A stretch of DNA of 64,000 bases from an uncultured Collinsella sp. (GTDB lineage: Bacteria > Actinomycetota > Coriobacteriia > Coriobacteriales > Coriobacteriaceae), in assembly GCA_900542275.1 (NCBI GenBank), contig UQMW01000003.1, forward strand, positions 1-64,000, in the 5' to 3' direction. Numbering within the stretch: position 1 is the first letter of the stretch; every line of letters starts with the position of its first letter. This document shows positions 43,131 to 52,259 of this stretch, one piece after another. A program made the translations under genes and the position numbers. The notes below the pieces were generated by a model. It was not told where the DNA came from and made no database searches. It saw nothing but the letters and a program-made list of their open reading frames with translations.

Positions 43131-44555
43131 ATGACTGACAATAAGAAAATCGCCGCGGACGTGCTCGAGGCCGTCGGTGGCAAGGAGAACGTGACGTTTG
43201 TTGCGCACTGTATGACGCGCCTGCGTTTTAACCTCAAAGATATCGATGCCCCCGATATCAAAGAAGTGAAGAAGATTGGCGGTGTGTTGGGTGCTCAAAT
43301 CTCCGGAGGGCAGTTCCAGGTAATCGTGGGCCAAAACGTGCCCAAGGTTTATGACGAGCTCTGCAAGATCGGCGGCTTTGCCAAGCAGGACGCCATCGAC
43401 GAGAACCTTGATGCTCCTAAGCAGAAGCTCACACCTAAGGTTATTGGCAATAACATCCTCAACTACCTGTCAAGCTCCATGGTGCCTATGATCCCCGTCC
43501 TAATGTGTGCTGGCCTGTTCAAGACCGTAGCGGTGGTGCTGGGACCTACGATGGCGGGCGTGCTGTCCGACACAAGCGACCTTTATGTTCTGATGAACAT
43601 GGTTTATGACGCAGCGTTCTATTTTATCCCCATCTACCTTGGCTATAATGCGGCTAAGAACATTGGCGTAACGCCTGTCCTCGGTGCCTTTATGGGCGGC
43701 ATTCTTATCGACCCGACCATGATTCAGCTTGCGACCGATGGAGCTCAGTTCTCCGTTTATGGCATTCCCTGCGTCGCCGCAAACTACGCAAAGACGGTCC
43801 TTCCCATTCTTCTGTCCGTGTGGGCGATGAGTTATATCGAGCGCTTCTTCCGCAAATATGTGCCAGATACCCTTTCAACGGTTTTCGCGCCTTTCCTTAC
43901 CATGGTCGTCGCTGTTCCTGTGTCTCTCTGCGCTCTCGCCCCTGTTGGTTCATGGGCCGGTAATGCCCTCGCCGCCGGTTTTGAGTTCCTTGGTACTTCC
44001 GGTGGTATCGCCGCCATCCTCGGAGGAGGTATTCTGGCGGGTCTTTGGTGCCCAATGATTATTACCGGCATGCATGTGGCGGTTGCGATGATTGCCATCG
44101 CTAACTATATGACTGTGGGAACCGACAGCTTTGTTTTGGTTGCGACGGGCGTTAGCCTTTGGGCGACCTTCGGCTGCGAGGTGGCGACCTGGCTCAAGCT
44201 GTGCGATAAAGACGAGAAGAGCATGGCATTCGGCTATTTGGTCGCAAACATTGTCGGAGGCGTCGGCGAGCCTTTCATCTACGGCATGATGCTGCGCTAT
44301 CGCCGCGTGTTTGTCTGGAAGATTATCGGATCCTTTGTTGCCGGTGCGCTTGCAATCGCTCTCGGAGCCACGGTTTATACTGCCGGCGCGGCATCTAACT
44401 TCTTGGAGTTCCTCGCGTTTGCGGGCGGCGGGACCCAGAATCTCATCAACTTTGGAATCGCTGCTGGTGCAGGCTTCCTTGTGAGCGCCTTGGGCACGTA
44501 TTTCCTGGGCTTTACGGCGGATGAGCTCGAGAATGGTCCCGTTTCCGAGCGTTAA
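43131..44555 (+). CDS. PTS sugar transporter subunit IIBC (beta-glucoside/glucose superfamily)
   Basis: The 474-residue protein starts with an EIIB domain whose phosphocysteine is C27 in FVAHCMTRLRF, then an EIIC domain with about ten membrane helices (contains GGVGEPFIYGMMLRYR, the sugar-site segment). No EIIA domain is attached, so phosphate must come from a separate EIIA. The sugar is not readable; the ceramidase-like gene that follows may release or process it. The start has AAGGGAG. Control is by the adjacent PRD protein. Confidence 0.93.
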   Translation: MTDNKKIAADVLEAVGGKENVTFVAHCMTRLRFNLKDIDAPDIKEVKKIGGVLGAQISGGQFQVIVGQNVPKVYDELCKIGGFAKQDAIDENLDAPKQKLTPKVIGNNILNYLSSSMVPMIPVLMCAGLFKTVAVVLGPTMAGVLSDTSDLYVLMNMVYDAAFYFIPIYLGYNAAKNIGVTPVLGAFMGGILIDPTMIQLATDGAQFSVYGIPCVAANYAKTVLPILLSVWAMSYIERFFRKYVPDTLSTVFAPFLTMVVAVPVSLCALAPVGSWAGNALAAGFEFLGTSGGIAAILGGGILAGLWCPMIITGMHVAVAMIAIANYMTVGTDSFVLVATGVSLWATFGCEVATWLKLCDKDEKSMAFGYLVANIVGGVGEPFIYGMMLRYRRVFVWKIIGSFVAGALAIALGATVYTAGAASNFLEFLAFAGGGTQNLINFGIAAGAGFLVSALGTYFLGFTADELENGPVSER

Positions 44556-44673
44556 GTTTTCTACGGCCTGCGTGTGGCAGGACGCATTGGAAGGGCGTCC
44601 ATGACGCCCTTCTCTTTTTGTATTTCTATTTCCGATGTTTGGGCGGCGTGTGCCGCGAAGAGTTGGAGTTGGA

Positions 44674-45885
44674 ATGAACATAGAGTTTGGAATCTCGAAG
44701 ATTGACGTAACACCCCAGTCTCCTTGCCGCATGGGCGGCTACAACAGAAAAGGTGCCTGGACGGATGTTCTTGATCCTATTGAGGTCAACGCTAGCGCTG
44801 TCTGTGTTGATCTTGTCCCGTTTATTCTTATCGAGCTCGATTCAATAATGGTGTCGAAAGATTTTTCCCTTTCGGTCAAGAACGCCGTATCGTCAAAAAC
44901 GGGCATCGATTCGAGCAATATCGTCGTCGCATGCATTCATACCCATTCTGCACCATGCTATTTTAAGCTTGCCTACGAGGACACGTTACCTGAAACCGAA
45001 TTGACGAGTGATTTGATTGGCTTGGCTACCGAGGCGGCGGTATCTGCATGGGCGTCCAGGTCGAAGGCGACCGTATCGATGGAGATGTTAGGCATCGAGG
45101 GACTGTACGGGAATCGAAATGTTCAGGGCGGTCCGGCCGATAAACAGGTAAGTATTTTCTCGTTTGAGGACGCTCAAGGTGGTCGCCCAATTGGAAAAAT
45201 GCTGTTCATGTCCGCTCATCCTACCATCCTTAATGGGAAAAGCGCCGTCCTCTCTGCTGATTTGATTGGGCATGTCAGGCAGCGTTTGGAGAGGAAATAT
45301 GGCTGTCCTGTACTTTGCGTCAACGGAACGTGCGGGGATGTGTCGACGCGTTTCTATCGGCAAGGGGAGGGAGTTGCCGAACTCGAGCGTACGGCTAACG
45401 AACTTTGCGCTCAAATTGAATCCAAGCGTGAGCGCGCGGCACTCAGAGTTGATACTCCGCGTTGGGGCTCTATCAGCATGAAGAGTGTCTACGATGCAAA
45501 AACAGATCCGGATTGGATCGAGATGACCAATCGGATAGAGGCTATGGATGCGAGCCCGATGCGAGACTTTCTCCTTAAGCGGCAACAGCTTAAGCTCTCG
45601 ATGGGGAAAATCGAGCTTGAGCTTCCGAGCCAGTTTGCGGTAATTGGTAACTGCATTTTTATCACGATGCCATGCGATACGTGTAGCACATTAGGCTTGG
45701 ATTTTAAGAGGGCGTTTAGCCAATACAACGTCTTTGTTATCGGCTATGCGAACACGTACTGCAACTACCTTGTGCCTCAGGAAGACTACGGCAAGTATTT
45801 TGAAACCTACAACTCGCGAACGCCGCGCGGGGTTGCCGATGCGTTCGTTGCGCGAATCATTCAGGCGGTCGGTGCCGCGCTATAG
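44674..45885 (+). CDS. Neutral/alkaline ceramidase-like hydrolase (N-terminal domain family)
   Basis: A 403-residue protein of the neutral-ceramidase superfamily. It has SKIDVTPQSPCRMGGYN, the metal-binding HTHSAP (H89, H91), a second histidine in MSAHPTIL and NGTCGDVSTRF. True ceramidases are larger (over 600 residues) and secreted; this protein has no signal peptide, so it is cytoplasmic and probably acts on a different amide or ester imported with the PTS. Codon use is less GC-biased than the flanking core genes. Confidence 0.8.
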   Translation: MNIEFGISKIDVTPQSPCRMGGYNRKGAWTDVLDPIEVNASAVCVDLVPFILIELDSIMVSKDFSLSVKNAVSSKTGIDSSNIVVACIHTHSAPCYFKLAYEDTLPETELTSDLIGLATEAAVSAWASRSKATVSMEMLGIEGLYGNRNVQGGPADKQVSIFSFEDAQGGRPIGKMLFMSAHPTILNGKSAVLSADLIGHVRQRLERKYGCPVLCVNGTCGDVSTRFYRQGEGVAELERTANELCAQIESKRERAALRVDTPRWGSISMKSVYDAKTDPDWIEMTNRIEAMDASPMRDFLLKRQQLKLSMGKIELELPSQFAVIGNCIFITMPCDTCSTLGLDFKRAFSQYNVFVIGYANTYCNYLVPQEDYGKYFETYNSRTPRGVADAFVARIIQAVGAAL

Positions 45886-45943
45886 CAGGCGCTATAGACC
45901 ATCGTGGTAGATGAACCGGTCAGGATTATACGGAGCATGTATT

Positions 45944-46852
45944 GTGTCAATCATTGAACCTCTCATCCAACAAGTCCTTATCATGTTTTTGCTCATGGGA
46001 ATGGGCTACGCTCTAAACCGCTTGGGCATATTGAGCGAGCAGGTTGCAATAGAATTCGGAAAGTTGCTCATCAACCTTGTGATTCCCGCAATCATTCTCA
46101 AATCATTTTGGATCGAGTATTCGTTTCAGAGGATGTATGAGTTGGGAATGACCTTAATGCTGTCGGCGGCGATGTTGTTGCTCGCTTGCGTTGTTGCCCG
46201 CCTGTTGTTCAGGGGCCGTCCCATCGACATTTTTGCTGCGGCATTCTCGAATGCTGGATTTGTGGGAATACCCCTTGCTGAAGCGGCGCTTGGAAAAGAT
46301 GCCGTGTTTTTCATCACGTGCATGATCGCTCTTCTCAATGCCATGCAATGGACATACGGGCAGTATCTGCTGTCGGGGTCTAAAAAATGTATGAGTCCTA
46401 AAGCGATCCTGACAAGTCCAATGGTCATGGCTTTATTGGGCGGTTTCTTGATTTTTATCCTTCGTGTCCCAACGGTCCCTCTGGCACAGTCAGTGCTTTC
46501 GTATATCTCGGGGCTCAACACTCCGCTAGCAATGATGACTCTCGGTATCTATCTTGCTCAGTCTGATTTGATGGCGCTCCTGAGGGCGAAAAGCTTGTTT
46601 GCCGTCTCATCGGTCAGGCTGCTTGTCATTCCGATTCTTTCGCTCCTGTTCCTATGTCTCTTTCCATGTGATAGGTCAATTAAGATGGCGCTGCTGATTG
46701 CGGCTGCGACCCCCACCGGCGCGAATGTAGCTATCTTTGCCCAGCAGCATAATAAGGACTATCGATATGCATGTGGAACAGTCTGTGTTACCACCCTTCT
46801 GTCTATGTTCACTATGCCAGCGATAGTGTCCTTGTCTCAGCTAGTGTTCTAG
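45944..46852 (+). CDS. AEC-family (auxin efflux carrier-like) transporter
   Basis: A 302-residue membrane protein with about ten helices in two repeats; segments such as GKLLINLVIPAIILKSF, AFSNAGFVGIPLAEAALG, TPLAMMTLGIYLAQ and AATPTGANVAIFAQQ are typical of the AEC family, which moves organic acids or amino acids. It may export a product of the ceramidase-like enzyme. GTG 45944 has CGGAG upstream; an in-frame ATG at 45911 is an alternative. Confidence 0.88.
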   Translation: MSIIEPLIQQVLIMFLLMGMGYALNRLGILSEQVAIEFGKLLINLVIPAIILKSFWIEYSFQRMYELGMTLMLSAAMLLLACVVARLLFRGRPIDIFAAAFSNAGFVGIPLAEAALGKDAVFFITCMIALLNAMQWTYGQYLLSGSKKCMSPKAILTSPMVMALLGGFLIFILRVPTVPLAQSVLSYISGLNTPLAMMTLGIYLAQSDLMALLRAKSLFAVSSVRLLVIPILSLLFLCLFPCDRSIKMALLIAAATPTGANVAIFAQQHNKDYRYACGTVCVTTLLSMFTMPAIVSLSQLVF

Positions 46853-46855
46853 GCG

Positions 46856-46981
46856 CTATGCCACGCACCTGCGGATGAACGCTTCGTGGCGGTCGATTAT
46901 GGCCGGGGCCCAACAATCCGGACCGCCGTCGATCGTGCTGGCAACAGATGCCATCAACTCATCAAGGGGGCTTGCTATCAT
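46856..46981 (-). CDS. Possible 41-residue protein or gene fragment
   Basis: A minus-strand frame encodes MIASPLDELMASVAST, then IDGGPDCWAPAIIDRHEAF and IRRCVA. There is no ribosome site and no family is recognised, but the residue composition looks protein-like. It may be the 3' remnant of a lost gene. Nothing else is seen between the AEC gene and the next one. Confidence 0.25.
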   Translation of the reverse strand: MIASPLDELMASVASTIDGGPDCWAPAIIDRHEAFIRRCVA

Positions 46982-47035
46982 TGGTGCACTAGCTTGATGC
47001 TAAACTGAATTAATGATTGCGAGGTGGTTTACGTG

Positions 47036-47305
47036 ATGTACCCGTATATGACATTCGAAGATGGTACCGAGGTCATTCATTCTGACCTGATCACAGATGG
47101 CGATATCGAAAAGGTCATCGTGCATTTTGAACGACCGACGGCAGAGGGTTTCGACTCCGCTCGTTGCGAGTTGCCTTCTTACAATTGGACCATGTGGGAG
47201 GGGCGTTTTACCGACGAGGAGAAGCGAGGTTTTGAGACTTTTCTGAGCAATAACGCCCATCTGCTGTATCGCTACGCCGCAAACGGAGGAGCTAAAGTTG
47301 CCTAG
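47036..47305 (+). CDS. Small acidic protein paired with DUF4160 protein
   Basis: An 89-residue protein (MYPYMTFEDGTEVIHSDLITDGDIEKVIVHFERPT...) of predicted alpha/beta type with no signal peptide. I do not recognise a family by name. It precedes a DUF4160 gene and overlaps it by eight bases, and the pair resembles two-gene DUF2442/DUF4160 units suspected of being toxin-antitoxin systems. GAGGTGG lies before the ATG; GTG 47024 is an alternative start. Confidence 0.65.
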   Translation: MYPYMTFEDGTEVIHSDLITDGDIEKVIVHFERPTAEGFDSARCELPSYNWTMWEGRFTDEEKRGFETFLSNNAHLLYRYAANGGAKVA

Positions 47306-47576
47306 CCTTTTTCTTATTGGCGGCTATCGGGTCTTCTTTTGGTCCAATGAAGCGGGCGAGCCAATCCATGTCCATGTTTGCAAGGGGGCGCCTTCAGATA
47401 ACTCGGCCAAAATCTGGCTGACTCGAAGAGGTGGCTGCATTGTCGCTAATAACAAAGCGAAGATCCCCCGGAGCACGCTTGATGACCTCTGTGAAATCAT
47501 CGCCGCTCAGCATGAATTGATTTGCTCTAAATGGAAGGCATTTTTCCTTGTGGACGAGATCTCGTTCTACTGCTAA
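47298..47576 (+). CDS. DUF4160-family protein
   Basis: A 92-residue protein with the DUF4160 core GGYRVFFWSNEAGEPIHVHVCKG and KIWLTRRGGCIVANNKAKIP. The biochemical role is unknown. It begins with TTG inside the 3' end of the previous gene, with GGAGGAG as ribosome site, so the two are translated together. Confidence 0.85.
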   Translation: MPSLFLIGGYRVFFWSNEAGEPIHVHVCKGAPSDNSAKIWLTRRGGCIVANNKAKIPRSTLDDLCEIIAAQHELICSKWKAFFLVDEISFYC

Positions 47577-47640
47577 ACGTCATCCCGGCTTCTCTTTTCC
47601 AATTTTAATCATGAGCTTGTCCCATCTGTGCTGATTGAAC

Positions 47641-47669
47641 TTGACAGTACAATGGAGGCGGACTATATC
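47641..47669 (+). promoter_or_regulatory. Promoter of nadE
   Basis: A perfect TTGACA (47641-47646) and TATATC (47664-47669) are 17 bases apart, which puts the transcript start about 35 bases before the nadE ATG. Confidence 0.8.
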
Positions 47670-47709
47670 GTCGCCGCTCGTTGCGGCTAACGGATGTGCT
47701 GGAGCTCGC

Positions 47710-49698
47710 ATGAACGATTTTCTAAACGGTCAAGTTGAGAACGACGGTTTTTTGCGCGTGGCAGCGGCCTCGCCCAAGATTCGCGTGGCCGATGTTGAGG
47801 GCAATGCCGAGGTTGCGCTGGCGGCTGTTCGCGATGCTGCCGAGCGCGGCGTTCATGCTCTGGTGCTGCCCGAGCTTAACCTGACCGGCTATACCGCGGC
47901 CGATCTGTTCCATAACCGCACACTGCTGCATGCCTGCGAGGCTGCTCTGGTGCATATCCTCGACGAGACTCGTGAGCTGCCGATCGTCTTTACCATCGGT
48001 CTTCCCGTTGCAGTTGCCGAGAATATCTACAACTGCGCCGCTGTGTGCTGCGCGGGCGAGCTTTTGGGCCTCACGGCCAAGAAGTATCTGCCCAACTATG
48101 GCGAGTTCTATGAGCGCCGTTGGTTTGCTCCGGCGCCTGCGGATCCCGTGTGGGTTGAATTTGCCGGTCAGGGTCCGGTCCCGCTGGGTTCGGGGCTTGT
48201 CTACCGTTGCTGTGATGAGGGCGCCGAGGACCTGGTACTGGGCGTTGAGGTCTGTGAGGACCTGTGGGTGCCGGCGCCCCCTTCGACCGAGATGGCGCTT
48301 GACGGTGCGACGGTGATTCTCAACCCGTCGGCCTCGGACGAGATTATCGGTAAGGCAGATTACCGCCGTAGCCTTATCTCCAATCAGAGTGCGCGCCTGT
48401 ACTGCGCCTATGTCTACGCCGATGCGAGCGAGGGTGAGTCCACGACCGACATGGTCTTTGCGGGGGAGAACCTCGTCTACGAAAACGGCTCCAAGCTCGC
48501 CGCGACCAAACTGCTTACCTGCGATATGGCCATGGCCGACGTTGACCTTGACCGCCTGGTTGCCGAGCGACGTCGCTCGACGACGTGGACGCGCGCGGAC
48601 GATGCGCCGGAGGCCACGACCGTTGAGTTTTCGTTTGAGGGCGTGTTGGCCGAAGAGCCTGTCCTGCGCGATGCCTGCGATATCGACCGCGTTTTCCCGC
48701 GCGCGCCCTTTGTGCCGGCCGACCATGGCGACCTGGCCGAGCGCTGCGAGACCATCCTCGACCTGCAGACCGCCGGCCTCAAGACCCGCCTTGCCCATAC
48801 GGGTACCAAGGCGGCTGTCATCGGTCTTTCGGGCGGCCTGGACTCCACGTTGGCACTGCTTGTGACCGTGCGCGCCTTTGATGCGCTGGGGCTGCCGCGC
48901 ACAGGCATCACTGCCGTGTCCATGCCCGGCTTTGGCACGACGCATCGTACCAAGTCGAATGCCGAGTCGCTCGCTCGCGACCTGGGCGTGAGCTTCCGCG
49001 AGGTTTCGATCCACGCGGCCGTGGAGCAGCACTTCAAGGACATTGAGCACGATTCGGCCGTGCAGGACGTGACCTACGAGAACAGCCAGGCCCGCGAGCG
49101 CACGCAGATTCTGATGGATCTGGCCAATCAGGCTGGCGGCTTTGTCATCGGCACGGGCGACCTGTCGGAGCTGGCACTCGGCTGGGCTACCTATAACGGT
49201 GACCACATGAGCATGTATGCCGTCAACGCGAGCGTGCCCAAGACGCTTGTGCGCCATCTGGTGCGCTATGCGGCTGATGTCTTTGGCGGGCGTATTGCCG
49301 AGGTCTTGCTCGACATCCTCGACACGCCGGTGTCCCCCGAGCTTCTGCCGCCCACGGGCGACGGCGAGATTGCGCAGAAGACCGAGGATTTGGTGGGCCC
49401 GTACGAGCTGCACGACTACTTCCTCTACTACCTACTGCGTTTTGGCTTTGAGCCGGGCAAGATCTACCGCATGGCGCTCAAGAGCTTCGAGGGCGTCTAC
49501 GATGTCAAGACCGTTCACACGTGGCTGCGTACGTTCTATCGTCGCTTCTTTGCCCAGCAGTTTAAGCGCAGCTGCCTGCCCGATGGTCCCAAGGTGGGCT
49601 CGGTGACGCTCAGTCCGCGCGGCGATTGGCGTATGCCGAGTGACGCCAGCTCGCGACTGTGGCTTGCGCAGATCGACGCGCTTAATGCAATTGACTAA
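47710..49698 (+). CDS. nadE: Glutamine-dependent NAD+ synthetase
   Basis: The enzyme converts deamido-NAD to NAD using glutamine. The 662-residue protein has an N-terminal nitrilase-type glutaminase with the E-K-C triad (LPELNLTG, KKYLPNYGEFYERRWF, VCEDLWVP) and a C-terminal synthetase with PP-loop LSGGLDSTLAL and GTGDLSELALGWATYNGDHM. ATG 47710 follows GGAG and lies downstream of the promoter; the frame is open further upstream but that part covers the promoter. Confidence 0.96.
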   Translation: MNDFLNGQVENDGFLRVAAASPKIRVADVEGNAEVALAAVRDAAERGVHALVLPELNLTGYTAADLFHNRTLLHACEAALVHILDETRELPIVFTIGLPVAVAENIYNCAAVCCAGELLGLTAKKYLPNYGEFYERRWFAPAPADPVWVEFAGQGPVPLGSGLVYRCCDEGAEDLVLGVEVCEDLWVPAPPSTEMALDGATVILNPSASDEIIGKADYRRSLISNQSARLYCAYVYADASEGESTTDMVFAGENLVYENGSKLAATKLLTCDMAMADVDLDRLVAERRRSTTWTRADDAPEATTVEFSFEGVLAEEPVLRDACDIDRVFPRAPFVPADHGDLAERCETILDLQTAGLKTRLAHTGTKAAVIGLSGGLDSTLALLVTVRAFDALGLPRTGITAVSMPGFGTTHRTKSNAESLARDLGVSFREVSIHAAVEQHFKDIEHDSAVQDVTYENSQARERTQILMDLANQAGGFVIGTGDLSELALGWATYNGDHMSMYAVNASVPKTLVRHLVRYAADVFGGRIAEVLLDILDTPVSPELLPPTGDGEIAQKTEDLVGPYELHDYFLYYLLRFGFEPGKIYRMALKSFEGVYDVKTVHTWLRTFYRRFFAQQFKRSCLPDGPKVGSVTLSPRGDWRMPSDASSRLWLAQIDALNAID

Positions 49699-49766
49699 GG
49701 TTGGCTAAATTGAACCAATGCGGGGGTTGCAAGCGTTACACTTTTGCAATCTGATGGCCCGTATCG

Positions 49767-49798
49767 CGCGGCGCTCTTGTCGGAGCGCCGCGTTTTTC
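49767..49798 (+). terminator. Rho-independent terminator of nadE
   Basis: CGCGGCGCTC (49767-49776) pairs perfectly with 49783-49792 and is followed by TTTTTC. It ends 19 bases before the next start codon. Confidence 0.85.
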
Positions 49799-49816
49799 AT
49801 ATCGAAAGGTGGCACC

Positions 49817-50980
49817 ATGCAGGCATCGCAGCGTCTCGACCGCTTTGGCGCGGAGGTCTTTGCCTCGCTTAACAACAAGCTTCTCGCGCTGAAGGCTCAG
49901 GGCAAGACCATTTACAACATGAGCGTGGGCACGCCCGACTTTAAGCCGTACGACCACGTGGTCGAGGCGCTCACGCAGGCAGCCCAAGATCCCGAGATGT
50001 GGAAGTATGCCCTGCGCGATCTGCCCGAGCTTAAGCAGGCCGTGTGCGATTACTACGAGCGCCGCTTTGGCGTCTCCGGCATTACGCCGTCCATGGTGCA
50101 GTCGTGCAACGGCACGCAGGAGGGCGTGGGTCATTTGGGCCTGGCCCTGCTCGATCCGGGTGACACCATTCTGGTTCCCGATCCGTGCTACCCGGTCTTT
50201 GAGGCGGGTGCGAAGATTGCCGATGCCAAGCTCGAGTACTATCCGCTGGTTGCCGAGCATAATTACCTGCCCTATGTGGCGGGTATCGATCCCGAGGTGG
50301 CCGATCGTGCCAAGTATATGATCGTATCGCTGCCCGCCAACCCGGTGGGCTCGGTGGGCACGCCCGAGGTCTACGAGGAGATCATCGCCTTCGCCCGCGA
50401 GCACGACCTGCTCATTGTCCATGACAACGCATACTCCGACATCGTGTTCGACGGCGAGCCGGGCGGAAGCTTTTTGCAGTACCCTGGCGCGCTCGAGGTG
50501 GGCGTTGAGTTCTTCTCGCTCTCCAAGTCGTTTAACGTCACCGGTGCGCGTATCGGCTTTTTGGTCGGTCGCGAGGATGTGGTCTCGGCCTTTGCCAAGC
50601 TGCGCGGCCAGATCGACTTTGGTATGTTCTTCCCGATCCAGAAGGCTGCTATCGCCTGCCTGAACGGTCCGCGCGATGAGGTCGAGGCGCAGCGTCTGAA
50701 GTACCAGGAGCGCCGCGATGCCCTGTGCGACGGTCTTGAGGGCCTGGGCTGGGAGCGTCCCAACGCGCATGGCTCTATGTTTGTGTGGGCCAAGCTTCCC
50801 GGTGGTCGCACCGATTCCATGGCGTTTTGCGAGGAGCTCATGGAGGAGGCCGGCGTTGTGGTGACGCCGGGCGCGAGCTTTGGTCCTTCGGGCGAGGGGC
50901 ACGTGCGCATGGCGCTGGTCTTGCCGCCCGACCAGATTGCTTTGGCTGTCGAGGCCATCCGCGAGGCGGGTCTGTATTAG
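49817..50980 (+). CDS. Class I/II PLP aminotransferase (PatA/DapL-aminotransferase type)
   Basis: A 387-residue fold-type I aminotransferase: NMSVGTPDFKPYDHVVEAL, CNGTQEGVGHLGLALLDPGDTILVPDPCYPV, VSLPANPVGSVGT, HDNAYSDIVFDGE and the PLP lysine in SLSKSFNVTGARIGF, with the arginine in GHVRMALV. Its place near dapH, dapB and a deacetylase suggests the N-acetyl-LL-DAP aminotransferase (PatA) step, otherwise missing here, but a broad-specificity role is equally possible. GAAAGGTGG precedes ATG 49817. Confidence 0.88.
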   Translation: MQASQRLDRFGAEVFASLNNKLLALKAQGKTIYNMSVGTPDFKPYDHVVEALTQAAQDPEMWKYALRDLPELKQAVCDYYERRFGVSGITPSMVQSCNGTQEGVGHLGLALLDPGDTILVPDPCYPVFEAGAKIADAKLEYYPLVAEHNYLPYVAGIDPEVADRAKYMIVSLPANPVGSVGTPEVYEEIIAFAREHDLLIVHDNAYSDIVFDGEPGGSFLQYPGALEVGVEFFSLSKSFNVTGARIGFLVGREDVVSAFAKLRGQIDFGMFFPIQKAAIACLNGPRDEVEAQRLKYQERRDALCDGLEGLGWERPNAHGSMFVWAKLPGGRTDSMAFCEELMEEAGVVVTPGASFGPSGEGHVRMALVLPPDQIALAVEAIREAGLY

Positions 50981-51124
50981 AAACCTGTTTCGACTCGTCA
51001 ATAGCTCGAAACCGATTCCGTGCAGTTATTTTACGAATCCTGCAAACAATTTCGGTAAACGGTCGATTTTTGGCTGCGAATAGGAGCATAATCAAAGTCC
51101 CGATTGGATGTATTGGGATTACGG

Positions 51125-51160
51125 CAAGCCGCTCGGGTCGTTCCCGGGCGGCTTGTTTGT
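51125..51160 (+). terminator. Terminator-like hairpin in the ldh leader
   Basis: CAAGCCGCTCGGG (51125-51137) pairs with 51143-51155 (one mismatch) and is followed by TTTGT, 26 bases before the ldh ATG. A -10-like CATAAT at 51087-51092 lies upstream of it, so it may be an attenuator rather than the end of the aminotransferase transcript. Confidence 0.6.
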
Positions 51161-51181
51161 GGAGAGAGATGGGAGTTTCTA

Positions 51182-52132
51182 ATGGTTAACGAGAAGAAGG
51201 TCGCTATTGTCGGCTGCGGTTTCGTTGGTTCGTCTTCGGCGTTCGCGCTGATGCAGAGTGGTCTGTTCTCCGAGATGGTCCTCATCGACGTGGACAAGAA
51301 CCGCGCCGAGGGTGAGGCCCTGGATATCGCGCACGGCATGACGTTTGCCGAGCCGATGAAGATCTACGCCGGCGATTATTCCGATGTCGCCGACGCCGCC
51401 ATGATCGTCGTCACCGCTGGCGCTGCCCAGAAGCCCGGTGAGACTCGCCTGGACCTGGTCAACAAGAACGTCAGCATCTTTAAGTCCATTATTCCCGAGA
51501 TTAAGAAGTTCGGCTTCGACGGCATTCTGCTCATCGTCTCCAACCCGGTCGATGTTCTGACCTACGCCGCCATCAAGATGTCCGGCCTGCCCGAGGGCCA
51601 CGTCATCGGTTCCGGTACCGTGCTCGACACCGGCCGTCTGCAGCAGATGCTTGGTGCCCATGTCGAGGTCGACCCGCGCGATGTCCAGGCCTATGTCATG
51701 GGTGAGCACGGCGATTCCGAGTTTGTCGCTTGGTCCAGCGCTCAGGTTGCCGGCGTGCCGCTGAACACCTTCTGCGAGCTCCATGGTCATCTGGAGCATG
51801 AGGCTGCCGAGAAGCGCATCGCCGAGGACGTCAAGAACTCCGCCTACACCATCATCGAGAAGAAGCACGCCACCTACTACGGCGTCGCCATGGCCGTTAA
51901 GCGCATCTGCACTGCCGTCATGCGCGATGAGCAGACCGTTCTGCCCGTTTCCTCGCTCATGGTGGGCGAGTATGGCCTGTCCGATCTTGCCATCTCCATG
52001 CCGACCGTCGTTGGCCGCGACGGCGTCGTCTGCCGCGTCCCCGTGCCGCTGAACGATGACGAGCAGCATGAGCTCACCGTTTCTGCTAAAGCCCTTAAGG
52101 ACATCATCGACAGCGTCGACTTCTCCTGCTAA
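51182..52132 (+). CDS. ldh: L-lactate dehydrogenase
   Basis: Ldh reduces pyruvate to L-lactate and regenerates NAD+. The 316-residue protein has VAIVGCGFVGSSSAF (NAD site), TAGAAQKPGETRLDLV (substrate loop with Q100-type glutamine and arginine), SNPVDVLTY, GSGTVLDTGRLQQML and the catalytic histidine in VMGEHGDSEF. GGGAG precedes the ATG. It is a single-gene unit ended by a strong terminator. Confidence 0.96.
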   Translation: MVNEKKVAIVGCGFVGSSSAFALMQSGLFSEMVLIDVDKNRAEGEALDIAHGMTFAEPMKIYAGDYSDVADAAMIVVTAGAAQKPGETRLDLVNKNVSIFKSIIPEIKKFGFDGILLIVSNPVDVLTYAAIKMSGLPEGHVIGSGTVLDTGRLQQMLGAHVEVDPRDVQAYVMGEHGDSEFVAWSSAQVAGVPLNTFCELHGHLEHEAAEKRIAEDVKNSAYTIIEKKHATYYGVAMAVKRICTAVMRDEQTVLPVSSLMVGEYGLSDLAISMPTVVGRDGVVCRVPVPLNDDEQHELTVSAKALKDIIDSVDFSC

Positions 52133-52162
52133 ATCAAGCTCGCTAGAGCGAAAAGCTACAAT

Positions 52163-52199
52163 AAAGGCGTCCGGGTCCACACGGCCCGGGCGCCTTTTT
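52163..52199 (+). terminator. Rho-independent terminator of ldh
   Basis: AAAGGCGTCCGGG pairs with CCCGGGCGCCTTT (one G-U pair) and is followed by TTTG. Confidence 0.88.
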
Positions 52200-52229
52200 G
52201 GTGCAAAGTAACCTGACCCCAATGCACCA
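52199..52229 (+). repeat. Small palindromic repeat (TGGTGCA...TGCACCA), copy 1
   Basis: A 31-base unit with 7-base inverted ends around AACCTGACCCC. A second copy in the same orientation follows the next gene at 53425. Confidence 0.7.
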
Positions 52230-52259
52230 TCCCTATACACCATGGTTGATGGGAGGGCC

